DNA of 64,000 nt from Clostridium cylindrosporum DSM 605. GTDB taxonomy: Bacteria > Bacillota > Clostridia > Clostridiales > Caloramatoraceae. Positions 47,369-55,849 of the stretch are shown here, piece by piece. Both the position numbers and the translations under genes were made by a program. The number at the start of each line of letters is the position of its first letter. The stretch's first letter is position 1. The DNA lies in assembly GCF_001047375.1 (NCBI RefSeq), contig NZ_LFVU01000004.1:1-64000 (forward strand), in the 5' to 3' direction. The notes beneath the pieces were generated by a model. The model saw only the letters and a program-made list of their open reading frames with translations, ran no database searches and was not told where the DNA came from.

Positions 47369-49996
47369 TTAAGATATAGCACCTTCACTTTTAGTACTTC
47401 CTAATTTATATGACTTTATAGTATTAACCACCAAATCTAAATCTTCATAGAAGACAACTATTGTATCTCCTTCATTTGCTGATTCCATAGCGCTAATTAG
47501 AGCTTCATCTTCTTTAATAATTACAGAATAATCATCTCGGGATTTATGTTTAGATACTCCAGCCTCAAGTAAAGAAGCAGTTTCACCTACTTTACGTCCT
47601 CTTCTATCGCCATCTTCTTTAATGTATACGTAATCAAAGCCATTTCCTGCTATTTCTCCTATGCTAACCATACTTTCATCATCTCTATCTCCAGGAACAC
47701 CAATAACTCCTATATATCTATTGCTATTAAATGCTTTTACCGAATTAATAACTTTTATATAGGCATCAATATTGTGCCCATAATCAACAATTACATTAAA
47801 ACCTTCAATTTTGTATATATTAAATCTTCCTGGATTAGTTGTTTCGTCGGATAAAAATGTCTTAAGAGACTTCTCAATTACTCCCTTTTCTAGTTTAAGA
47901 GAAGTAAGAGTAGCAACTGCACATAGAGAGTTTTCAATGTTATGAAGAAGCTTTCCTTCCATGGTACATGGAACCTCAGTAATATCAACTATCGGTTCTA
48001 TACTTTCATCTTTAGAAATACATATATAGTTATCCCTTAAAAATACAGCTGACTTTCCATCTAATATATGCTTCTTAATAATAAGATTATCAGCGTTAGA
48101 TGAGAAGTATACTATATTAACACTATCTGGAACCCTCTCTGTAAGCATATTTACATGTGGGTCATCTGCATTAATTACAGCATATCCATCATCACGTACA
48201 GCCTCTAAAACTAAAGACTTAACATATGCAAGATCCTCTAGTGTATTTATTCCATCGATCCCTAGATGATCCTCTGTTATATTTGTAACTACACCAACAT
48301 CAGAGAGATCGTATCCAAGTCCACGTCTTAGCATACCTCCTCTTGCAGTTTCAAGTACAGCAGCTTCAACTCTCTTATCCATAAGGATTACCTTTGCACT
48401 ATCAGGACCTGTAGTGTCTCCCTTTTCAATGCATCTGCCATCTAAGTATATACCACTTGTAGTAGTCATACCTGTAAAATGACCATTTAGAGAAAGTGCA
48501 TGAGCAACCATTCTAGTGGTAGTTGTTTTACCATTAGTCCCTGTTATAGATACTATAGGTATAGCCTTCTCTTCATCCTTATACATATAATCTAAAATAT
48601 GTGAAGCAACATTTCTTTCCTTTCCTGAGCATGGATGAATATGCATTCTGATACCAGGTGCTGCATTAATTTCAAGAATTGCTCCACCTGATTCTCTAAG
48701 AGGTTTAGATATGTCCTCTGTACATATATCAACACCAGCAACATCAAGACCTATCGCCTCTACAGCTCTAATTGCAATATCAATAGTTTCATTGTGTACC
48801 TTCTCAGTACAATCCTTAGAAGTTCCACCTGTTGAAAGGTTAGCATTATTTCTAAGATAAACAACCTCATCACGTTTTGGAACAGTGTTTAAATCCCTAT
48901 TAGATGCTTTAAGATGATTAATAATTCCATCATCGATTTCTATCTTAGTAAGAGGTTTTTCATGTCCATAACCTCTTAGTGGATTTTCATTTTCCATATA
49001 AATTAAATCTTCAACGGTATCTTCACCATTACCTACAACATGAGGAGGAAGCTTAAGGGATGCTGCTACTACTTTTTTGTCAATAACTAAAAGTCTGTAG
49101 TCCCTTCCCTTTACATATCCTTCAACTACAACCTTCGTGTTAACTTCCGATGCTTTTCTATAAGCAATTATAGCTTCTTCATCTGAATTTATATTAACTG
49201 TAATACCTCTACCTTTACTTCCATCTATAGGCTTAATAACAATAGGGTATCCAATTTCATTACATAAATCAATTAGCTCCGATTCGCTTTCTGCTAAACC
49301 TCCTCTTGGGATTGGTATAGATAAATCAGAAAGTATATCACGAGTTAATGCCTTATCACAGGATATATCGACTCCGATACAGGATGTATTATCAGTAATT
49401 GTTGCTGATATTCTCTTTTGAGACTTTCCATATCCTAGTTGTAGTATACTTCCAGAGCCAATTCTATTAACAGGTATTCCTCTTTTTCTTGCTTCGTTGT
49501 ATATGCTCTTGGTTGATGCGCCAAGCCTATACTTCGATATCTTTTCTTCTATCTTTTTAATTGCAGTGTCCATGTCAAAATCTGAGTCATTTATAAATTC
49601 ATTAAAACATTTTAGTGCATATTCAGCACAAAGAATACCCGCCTTTTCTAGTTCATATTCAAATATAACATTGTAAATACTACCACTTTGCTGTCTAGCT
49701 TTACCATATTTAATTTTCTTAAATCCAAGTGATAGTTGCATCTCAATAATTGAATGTTCTAAAACATGCGGTAGGTATGTACCTTCGTCAAGTCTTTCAA
49801 GGAAACCACCAGCATATCCTCTACAACAGCTATGGGATTTTAGCCCCGGAAGTGCATTTAAAAGTCTTGTATTAAAGCCTTTAATGTCCTTCGTAGGTGT
49901 ATCGCATAGATCACCTACATCAACTGTAAGTTTCATACAAACTCTATGACTATATATGTTCCTACCTGTGTAGATTTTTTGGTCAATGATTTTCAT
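47369..49996 (-). CDS. cphA: Cyanophycin synthetase
   Basis: An 875-residue enzyme that polymerises Asp and Arg into multi-L-arginyl-poly-L-aspartate. An N-terminal cyanophycin domain (about 1-160) is followed by an ATP-grasp domain (about 215-475, with VIKPIDGSKGRGITV and EINAAPGIRMHIHP) and a Mur-ligase-like domain beginning at ITGTNGKTTTTRMV near residue 486, with HDINAYIKV-type and GVPGDRDDESM segments later. All three catalytic modules are present. The start overlaps cphB by 14 nt. Nitrogen storage, possibly in sporulating cells (inference). Confidence 0.95.
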   Translation of the reverse strand: MKIIDQKIYTGRNIYSHRVCMKLTVDVGDLCDTPTKDIKGFNTRLLNALPGLKSHSCCRGYAGGFLERLDEGTYLPHVLEHSIIEMQLSLGFKKIKYGKARQQSGSIYNVIFEYELEKAGILCAEYALKCFNEFINDSDFDMDTAIKKIEEKISKYRLGASTKSIYNEARKRGIPVNRIGSGSILQLGYGKSQKRISATITDNTSCIGVDISCDKALTRDILSDLSIPIPRGGLAESESELIDLCNEIGYPIVIKPIDGSKGRGITVNINSDEEAIIAYRKASEVNTKVVVEGYVKGRDYRLLVIDKKVVAASLKLPPHVVGNGEDTVEDLIYMENENPLRGYGHEKPLTKIEIDDGIINHLKASNRDLNTVPKRDEVVYLRNNANLSTGGTSKDCTEKVHNETIDIAIRAVEAIGLDVAGVDICTEDISKPLRESGGAILEINAAPGIRMHIHPCSGKERNVASHILDYMYKDEEKAIPIVSITGTNGKTTTTRMVAHALSLNGHFTGMTTTSGIYLDGRCIEKGDTTGPDSAKVILMDKRVEAAVLETARGGMLRRGLGYDLSDVGVVTNITEDHLGIDGINTLEDLAYVKSLVLEAVRDDGYAVINADDPHVNMLTERVPDSVNIVYFSSNADNLIIKKHILDGKSAVFLRDNYICISKDESIEPIVDITEVPCTMEGKLLHNIENSLCAVATLTSLKLEKGVIEKSLKTFLSDETTNPGRFNIYKIEGFNVIVDYGHNIDAYIKVINSVKAFNSNRYIGVIGVPGDRDDESMVSIGEIAGNGFDYVYIKEDGDRRGRKVGETASLLEAGVSKHKSRDDYSVIIKEDEALISAMESANEGDTIVVFYEDLDLVVNTIKSYKLGSTKSEGAIS

Positions 49997-50813
49997 GTTT
50001 CTCCTCCTTGCACTGCTCTTTAGTAATAGGAGTCTTACTTTTCAGGCCATAACTATACCCCCTTGGCAGTATATGCAGATGAACATCTGTAATAGCAAGT
50101 ATTTCATCTTGGGTAAGTTCTGATACATTAGTATGTGATATATAATTACCATCAACAACAGTAACTGCACCTTCGCCTATAACTCTAAAGTAATCCTCAC
50201 CTTCTATAACTATTGCTGTATTCTCATCAATACCTATTCCAAGTATCTCAGGATTCTGGGCAACAGCTGCGAGAAGTCTTCCTATTCTTCCTCTTTGGGC
50301 AAAGTGCTGGTCTATAATAACTCCTCTAATAATATCAAGTCCCGGAGACATCTTAATGGTACATTTTCTAGGTGAAGAATCATCATCTCCTGCTACTATC
50401 ATTGTAGGAGAAAGACAAGAAGCTCCTGCACTAGTACCAACTATTAAGCATCCATCAAGGTAAGCACTTCTTAGTGCTTCATAGAATGGAGTTCCTCCTA
50501 TAAGACTTGTAATCTTAATTTGGTCTCCTCCAGTAAAAAATATACATCCAGCTTCATTAATAATATCTATATTACATTTGTTACTGGCCATATCCCTTTC
50601 TTGTATATCAACAACTTTAATATTATCTACTCCTAAAGATTTAAAAACGCTAGTGTAATTATCACCAACTTCCCTAGGATAATCTGTTGCTGCTGTTAAA
50701 ATTACAAGTGGGCCTTCTTTTGTTTTATATATTCTTACTACTTCCTTAAGTATCTCACATTCCTTTTCCTTATCTTCTGCTCCACCTATTATTATTAAGT
50801 ATCCTTTTTCCAC
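49983..50813 (-). CDS. cphB: Cyanophycinase
   Basis: A 276-residue S51-family serine peptidase that cleaves cyanophycin to beta-Asp-Arg dipeptides. Nucleophile Ser in VGTSAGASCLSPTMI near residue 130. FFTGGDQIKITSLIGG near residue 95 and QRGRIGRLLAAV are family motifs. The GTG start has AAAGGTG 8 nt upstream; a GTG three codons earlier overlaps it. Overlap with cphA shows that synthesis and breakdown are co-expressed. Confidence 0.94.
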   Translation of the reverse strand: MEKGYLIIIGGAEDKEKECEILKEVVRIYKTKEGPLVILTAATDYPREVGDNYTSVFKSLGVDNIKVVDIQERDMASNKCNIDIINEAGCIFFTGGDQIKITSLIGGTPFYEALRSAYLDGCLIVGTSAGASCLSPTMIVAGDDDSSPRKCTIKMSPGLDIIRGVIIDQHFAQRGRIGRLLAAVAQNPEILGIGIDENTAIVIEGEDYFRVIGEGAVTVVDGNYISHTNVSELTQDEILAITDVHLHILPRGYSYGLKSKTPITKEQCKEEKHENH

Positions 50814-50910
50814 GTAAATCACACCTTTTATGTTATGTTTGAGTTTATCTTATAATCTCTACGTTGATATTTTCCCCAAACAAACATACTTTATACCCAT
50901 AAATAACAAA

Positions 50911-50931
50911 GACGTAGCAAATTGCTACGCC
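50911..50931 (-). terminator. Terminator after sipL
   Basis: CGTAGCAA / TTGCTACG stem immediately downstream of the sipL stop. Confidence 0.65.
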
Positions 50932-50938
50932 TTTACAT

Positions 50939-52501
50939 TTATCCTATAAACGCCTTTTTAGGTATTATTATTTTTGTACCACTTGTAATAACCTCAGGAT
51001 TCTCAATATCGTTTAGCTTAACAATATCCTCAATTGTAGTTGCATATCTTTTAGCTATTTTCCATAGGTTATCATTTTTATCAACTGAATATATTATGAA
51101 TGTTGGCATATTCTTAAGATTTTCAGGAAGTTCAACCTCTACAACATTTTTTATAAGCTCAAATGTGCTTTTTTGTGTAAGCTTTGCTCCTGCACTTAGA
51201 ATAATCTTAAGATCAAGCTCTCTAGCAGATATTTTGTCAAATGATATATGCTCAACATTAACCTCAAGATTTGGAACCATATCTATCTTTGCACCCTTTA
51301 TATCAATTGAAGTTTTAAATGCTATTTCATCCTCGTAGTTTGAAATACCACCTTCTTCACCTGATACTAAGTACAGAATATTAGTTTCAAGGATTCCCTC
51401 ACCTATAACCTTATCATCTATAACCTTAAGTTCTGTAATAATTGGTCTTAATGATACATACTTAACCTGTTCTATTGGTGCCTCTTCTGCATCTAAATTA
51501 ATTCTTTCTTTAATAGTTTGACTATCAGATCCTTCAGAATAAAAGCTAAGAGACTTAACAGTTACCTTTTCAAACTCATACCCTTCATCTGGTGAATAAG
51601 CATCTACAATTGATTGTAGATTTTTTACTCCATATGACTTAGCTGATACATCCACAGCAGCCTCTATTTCAATTTGTCTTCTCTCTCCTACGTCATTTTC
51701 AATAATTGATTCATAAACATCACTTACCTTGAATCCAACATCACATTTTGATCCATCTCTTAAGTCACCTGATCCAATTTCAGCTTCAAATGAAAATTCT
51801 TCATCAATAGTATGAACATCTTCACTACTAGTATCATACATAACTCTTGCAGTACCTGCTGCACTAACTAGAATTTTCCCATCTCCTACTGTAACTTCTT
51901 TTCTATGGATTGTAACATCTGATTTAAGTATAGAACTAACTTCTTCCTTATCTTCAGGAATATTTATGTTTACCTTAACAATTGATTGAGATTTATCTTC
52001 TCCTAAGTACTCAGAAAACTCTAGGTTATTTCTAAGAAGCTGTATCTCTTCTCCTTTTATATCCACAACAACCTCAACGTTTTCTCTACTATAAACTACA
52101 CTTTCTAAGTTTATAATTGAGTTAACTTTAATCTTTCTATTTGAGACAATCTCATATTCTATATGCTCTATCTTTGCCTCTGTAATACTTTTCATTCCTC
52201 CATCACTTTGTGGAAGATTTATATTTTGTGTAAAGTTACTACTTGAGCTAAGTTTATAAATCCCCTTGCTATCCTCAGATGATGCATAAAATATATCTAC
52301 AGTTATTTTACCATCAACTGCAACCTTTTCTTCGCTTGTTTCAGCGCTAATTATGTTAACTCTGCCATCAATACTTAGTACTTTACCTATCTCTGGATTT
52401 CTATCTGATAGAACAAGATCTTGACTAACCATTGTTTGGCCTGTTCCCTCGCCTACAAGCCTTTCATAATTTACTGTATCTTTTAAAAGCTGTGCTGACA
52501 T
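50939..52501 (-). CDS. sipL: SpoIVA-interacting coat morphogenetic protein SipL
   Basis: A 520-residue protein with repeated SPOCS (DUF3794) beta domains through most of its length (for example EIGKVLSIDGRVNIISAETS, VKYVSLRPIITELKVID) and a C-terminal LysM domain (about 473-517, YSVDKNDNLWKIAKRYATT). In C. difficile the LysM domain of SipL binds SpoIVA and is needed for coat attachment. Length and layout match. A sigma-E-like promoter lies upstream. Confidence 0.93.
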   Translation of the reverse strand: MSAQLLKDTVNYERLVGEGTGQTMVSQDLVLSDRNPEIGKVLSIDGRVNIISAETSEEKVAVDGKITVDIFYASSEDSKGIYKLSSSSNFTQNINLPQSDGGMKSITEAKIEHIEYEIVSNRKIKVNSIINLESVVYSRENVEVVVDIKGEEIQLLRNNLEFSEYLGEDKSQSIVKVNINIPEDKEEVSSILKSDVTIHRKEVTVGDGKILVSAAGTARVMYDTSSEDVHTIDEEFSFEAEIGSGDLRDGSKCDVGFKVSDVYESIIENDVGERRQIEIEAAVDVSAKSYGVKNLQSIVDAYSPDEGYEFEKVTVKSLSFYSEGSDSQTIKERINLDAEEAPIEQVKYVSLRPIITELKVIDDKVIGEGILETNILYLVSGEEGGISNYEDEIAFKTSIDIKGAKIDMVPNLEVNVEHISFDKISARELDLKIILSAGAKLTQKSTFELIKNVVEVELPENLKNMPTFIIYSVDKNDNLWKIAKRYATTIEDIVKLNDIENPEVITSGTKIIIPKKAFIG

Positions 52502-52547
52502 CTTTTATCCCTCCCGCCTTTTCGGTAGTTTATAACTATCTATAACT

Positions 52548-52576
52548 ACAATATGAGATGTCACAGCAATATATTC
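52548..52576 (-). promoter_or_regulatory. Sigma-E-like promoter of sipL
   Basis: Minus-strand GAATA, 16 nt, CATATTGT, close to the mother-cell sigma-E consensus. It leaves a leader of about 40 nt before sipL. Confidence 0.5.
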
Positions 52577-52810
52577 CCTTACAATAAACTTTTTTATTAT
52601 TTTTATATAATTTATACCCTTTGTAAAATTAGAAATTCTATCCTATATTTTTAAAGGTTTCATATTAAGAAGATTCATATATTTATAAAACATTCAGCAA
52701 ATTACGCATTTTTAATGGTATCGTTTTCTATAAATGCAGGATTTTATTTTATAATATTCATTTATGATAATTTTATGTATTTGTTTAATATTTAATTATA
52801 AAAACTTATA

Positions 52811-52839
52811 TTGACTTATCCCCTCATTTACTTTAATAT
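52811..52839 (+). promoter_or_regulatory. Promoter of the candidate small RNA
   Basis: Plus-strand TTGACT, 17 nt, TAATAT. No plus-strand protein gene follows; the next plus-strand signal is a strong terminator at 52936. Confidence 0.6.
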
Positions 52840-52845
52840 ATAGAA

Positions 52846-52958
52846 TTGTTGATACCTCAATAAGAAAGCGATGTGCTTTCTTTATCCCCCTATAAATAAA
52901 CTGCCAAACCCATAAACCCATAACCCCATATAAAGACCGCCAGCCAGGGCGGTTTTTT
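52846..52958 (+). ncRNA. Candidate C-rich small RNA of about 113 nt
   Basis: The sipL-veg gap (505 nt) holds a complete transcription unit on the plus strand: a promoter at 52811-52839, then a hairpin (AAGAAAGC/GCTTTCTT, 52862-52882), then an unpaired segment with ATCCCCC and three tandem copies of an AAACCCAT-type unit, then an intrinsic terminator. C-rich single-stranded motifs of this kind are used by Gram-positive small RNAs such as RoxS to mask Shine-Dalgarno sites. A 14-codon frame inside it lacks a good ribosome site. Start and end are predicted only. Confidence 0.6.
52936..52958 (+). terminator. Terminator of the candidate small RNA
   Basis: ACCGCC / GGCGGT stem followed by six T on the plus strand. 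This GC-rich hairpin stands out in an AT-rich gap. Confidence 0.8.
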
Positions 52959-52973
52959 ACTTTTTTGATAAAC

Positions 52974-53007
52974 AAAAATCCGAAAGAAAAAATTCTTTCG
53001 GATTTTT
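52974..53007 (-). terminator. Terminator after veg
   Basis: Arms AAAAATCCGAAAGAA and TTCTTTCGGATTTTT, touching the veg stop codon. Confidence 0.8.
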
Positions 53008-53258
53008 TAGATTACTACATTGTTACACTCTATCTGAACGACTCTAGTAAGAATATCAGAGTAACTGTAGGATACCCTTCTTTCTGTCTTTCCTTCTTGG
53101 CCTAATCTCACAATGAAAATGTTCGGGTATGTTTGTTCCAGAATGCCTTCTCTGATAACTACCTTTTTTCTCCCACTATTAGCCTTAAGAACTATTCTTT
53201 GGCCTACATGTCTAGAAATATTTTCTTTGATAGCATCTAGCATATCCTTTCCTTTCAT
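53007..53258 (-). CDS. veg: Veg protein
   Basis: An 83-residue protein of the Veg family (DUF1021): ISRHVGQRIVLKANSGRKK and YSDILTRVVQIE are conserved. The ATG with AGAGGGTG upstream is preferred to a GTG three codons earlier. Veg is a highly expressed vegetative protein; in Bacillus it stimulates biofilm formation through an effect on SinR. Two near-consensus promoters precede it. Confidence 0.92.
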   Translation of the reverse strand: MKGKDMLDAIKENISRHVGQRIVLKANSGRKKVVIREGILEQTYPNIFIVRLGQEGKTERRVSYSYSDILTRVVQIECNNVVI

Positions 53259-53282
53259 ATTAAACACCCTCTTTCTCCTACA

Positions 53283-53311
53283 ATTTTACAGTAAAACGTG
53301 CTTAATGTCAA
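53283..53311 (-). promoter_or_regulatory. Proximal veg promoter
   Basis: Minus-strand TTGACA, 17 nt, TAAAAT. Confidence 0.7.
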
Positions 53312-53323
53312 GGAAAACTTTTT

Positions 53324-53352
53324 ATTTTATCAATATTTTAAACCAATGTCAA
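53324..53352 (-). promoter_or_regulatory. Distal veg promoter
   Basis: Minus-strand TTGACA, 17 nt, TAAAAT, 41 nt upstream of the proximal one with identical boxes. Confidence 0.6.
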
Positions 53353-53530
53353 TATTTATTTTTTTATACTTTTATAACATTTTATTTTATTTAAACAGTA
53401 TTTCCTTAGCCTTAAATGTATTTTTCATACATTTTCAGCCCTAAATTAAACTTGCGTTTCTATCCTTAAGTTATATTGATAAATTAATGTTTTGTTTCGG
53501 ATAAGAATAGTTAAAATATACGTTGTTCCT

Positions 53531-54847
53531 CTAGTTTGTTATATTATAGTATTCACAAATACCCTTATAAATAGCAAGAGCTATCTTACTTGGGGTATTA
53601 TCTCCTAATATCTTTACATCCTTGGAACCTGTTAAATACAAACATTCTAAAATAACAGAGCTAACTCTACTTTCTCTTAAAATAAAATAATCTCCGATAT
53701 TAACTTTTCGCTTTTTTATATCAACAGTATTTTCTATTTCATCTAGTATCAACTCTGATACTTCCATAGCTTCCTTATCCTTCTCATAACAGTAAGCCTC
53801 ACATCCATTAACTCCTGGCATTATAAAGGCATTTAAGTGTATACTTATCAAGAAATCTGGCTTTATATTATTTGCCATCTCCGCTCTGTCAGTTAATGTT
53901 ATAGATGAATCCCTCGCTCTAGTTAAGTGTACCTTAGCTCTCTTTCCCTCAAGAAGACTTTTAAGTTCAAGAGCTACTTCTAAAGCTATTTCACTTTCAA
54001 CTATATCTCCTCTGACATTTCCTCTATCTTCCCCTCCGTGACCTGGGTCTAATAAAAATACTTTCCCACTTAAGGTATTTGATGACTCACCACCTAAAAC
54101 TTCAAAGCTTATACCTGTGTAATAGTAGTTTATAATCTCTCTATAGTCCTTTCCGTCTCTGGCGAGTGCCTTTGCACCTTCTATACATATTCCAAGGCCA
54201 TCCCCTTCTCCTTCAACTTTTATGTTTATTACTTCATCTTTAAAGTACATCTTATTACTCTTTAGGTTTAGCCTTTTCATAAATTCTATACCTGAAACTT
54301 CATCACCTAGAAAATTTAAGCTTTTTACCCTACCTGAAGTATCTCTTACAACACTACTAAAAACGCTTTGACTTTCTTCTTTAAAAGAGGAACACCTACC
54401 TGTCTTTTCTTCATAATCTATAAGGGAAAACTTCCTATAACTTTCTTTTTTACTACACTTATCACAGTATATTTTCCTTAAAAAGTTGATTTTTTCCCCT
54501 ATTACATCCTCGGAATTAGATGTTGCCCCACTACAACACATAGTGTAATACATTTCAACCAATCTTCCATTACTTAAAACAACTTCACCTCTAGTTTCTT
54601 CAACAGCTTTCTTTATACTCTTTCTTACTTTTCTTTTTTTAATAGAAATCTCATGATTTTTTTCAAAGTATGGAGTATTTTTTACTTTTTTTGATATTTC
54701 ACTTCGCTTCAAAACTACAAGTGCTTTTAAAACCTCATACTCAATATCCTTAATTTCAACATCACACATAGCATAAATAGTTGCCTGTTCAACATCTATA
54801 ACAGTTTCCTTATTATCTAGTATTATATTCGCCTTAACAAACTCCAC
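53531..54847 (-). CDS. SpoIID-domain / N-acetylmuramoyl-L-alanine amidase fusion
   Basis: A 438-residue two-domain protein. Residues about 1-255 are a SpoIID-like domain with NSEDVIG and a Cys cluster (CCSGATS, YCDKCSKK). The catalytic VVSSEMP segment of classical SpoIID is not recognisable, and GYGHGVGMSQWGA is replaced by GEGDGLGICIEGA. Residues about 260-438 are an amidase-3 domain with intact zinc ligands and catalytic Glu: LLDPGHGGEDRG, ESEIALEVALEL, SIHLNAF and VILECLYL. No signal peptide is visible. GTG start after AAGGAAG. Probably acts on wall or cortex during sporulation; localisation is unclear. Confidence 0.85.
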   Translation of the reverse strand: MEFVKANIILDNKETVIDVEQATIYAMCDVEIKDIEYEVLKALVVLKRSEISKKVKNTPYFEKNHEISIKKRKVRKSIKKAVEETRGEVVLSNGRLVEMYYTMCCSGATSNSEDVIGEKINFLRKIYCDKCSKKESYRKFSLIDYEEKTGRCSSFKEESQSVFSSVVRDTSGRVKSLNFLGDEVSGIEFMKRLNLKSNKMYFKDEVINIKVEGEGDGLGICIEGAKALARDGKDYREIINYYYTGISFEVLGGESSNTLSGKVFLLDPGHGGEDRGNVRGDIVESEIALEVALELKSLLEGKRAKVHLTRARDSSITLTDRAEMANNIKPDFLISIHLNAFIMPGVNGCEAYCYEKDKEAMEVSELILDEIENTVDIKKRKVNIGDYFILRESRVSSVILECLYLTGSKDVKILGDNTPSKIALAIYKGICEYYNITN

Positions 54848-54859
54848 AAAATCACTTCC

Positions 54860-55723
54860 TTAGTTATAAGGAGATGGTGGACTTCCTTCTCTATACTGTC
54901 CCCTTGTTTCCAGTCCCCCTACTCCCTTTTCTCCTGTTATAGTATTTTGAAGAACCTCTTTCGGTGACAAAAATTTAGTAATACTTGTAAAAGCTATCTT
55001 TTCACAAACTAAAACAGGATCTAATGCATGTACAAGTATTCTATATGGAGATGTTGCATAATTAGCTCCAGCTTTTATAATTTCTTCATAATAGGACTGA
55101 CAAGCCCCAGCAAATATAACAAGCTCATCATATGAGGATTCAAACTGTCTAGCCTTTCTTACAGCCTCAGCAAAGTACTTAGAATTTCTATAACTATCTA
55201 AGCTCTTAAAGTTATTACAGTCTTTAACTACTGAATCATGCCCTGTTAAAACTAGAATATCTGGCTTATATCTATTTAAATACTCCTGAACAAGTCTTGA
55301 CTGTTCAATTTCAGGTACAACTTTCCCAAATGCCCTTAGGCCAATTGATTTATAGGCTTTTAGACATATTTCTAAGTACTCCTCATCTCCATCTAAATGC
55401 AAAACTGTAGGAGCCATACCAAATCTTCTTATATTCTTTTTAGACTTTTTTTTATTTCTTACTTCTTCCCCTCTGAAAAGGTTATCTTTATCCTTTACTA
55501 TATCCATAACCCTTTTATCTACTGACTCGTTTTGCTTAATAAATTCCTCTTCACTTGACTGCTCAAGGTCATCCTCAGGAGAGTCTGCTATTATTCTAAA
55601 ATTCGTTCCCTTGAGAATATAAGAAATTTTATCTTCCTCTTCTTTTACATCTATAACCTTGAAAATAATGTCATTATTATATGACTTTCTTGACACAATA
55701 TCTCCTATTTTATACCTAACCAA
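54860..55723 (-). CDS. yabG: Sporulation peptidase YabG
   Basis: A 287-residue coat protease. KIGDIVSRKSYNNDIIFKV at the N-terminus and the YabG-specific LHLDGDEEYLEICLKAYK, DILVLTGHDSV and FAGACQSYYEEI are present. The TTG start has GGAGG 8 nt upstream; a further ATG overlaps it. YabG processes SipA, SpoIVA and other coat or cortex proteins. It precedes the amidase fusion by 12 nt, a probable mother-cell operon. Confidence 0.93.
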   Translation of the reverse strand: MVRYKIGDIVSRKSYNNDIIFKVIDVKEEEDKISYILKGTNFRIIADSPEDDLEQSSEEEFIKQNESVDKRVMDIVKDKDNLFRGEEVRNKKKSKKNIRRFGMAPTVLHLDGDEEYLEICLKAYKSIGLRAFGKVVPEIEQSRLVQEYLNRYKPDILVLTGHDSVVKDCNNFKSLDSYRNSKYFAEAVRKARQFESSYDELVIFAGACQSYYEEIIKAGANYATSPYRILVHALDPVLVCEKIAFTSITKFLSPKEVLQNTITGEKGVGGLETRGQYREGSPPSPYN

Positions 55724-55779
55724 TCCTCTCACCTCCATTAATACATAATATGCACAAATGCTCTTTTTGGTTATATATT

Positions 55780-55813
55780 AAAAACCCCTATGCTACTAAA
55801 CATAGGGGTTTTT
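55780..55813 (-). terminator. Terminator after the first cotS gene
   Basis: Arms AAAAACCCCTATG and CATAGGGGTTTTT with an 8-nt loop, between cotS and yabG. Confidence 0.82.
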
Positions 55814-55849
55814 ATAATAATTTATATAGTATTCTATTCATATCCTCAC

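Noticed and set aside
52873-52917. A 14-codon reading frame inside the candidate small RNA
   Set aside because: Only a weak ribosome site, no downstream gene to attenuate, and it begins in the loop of the first hairpin.
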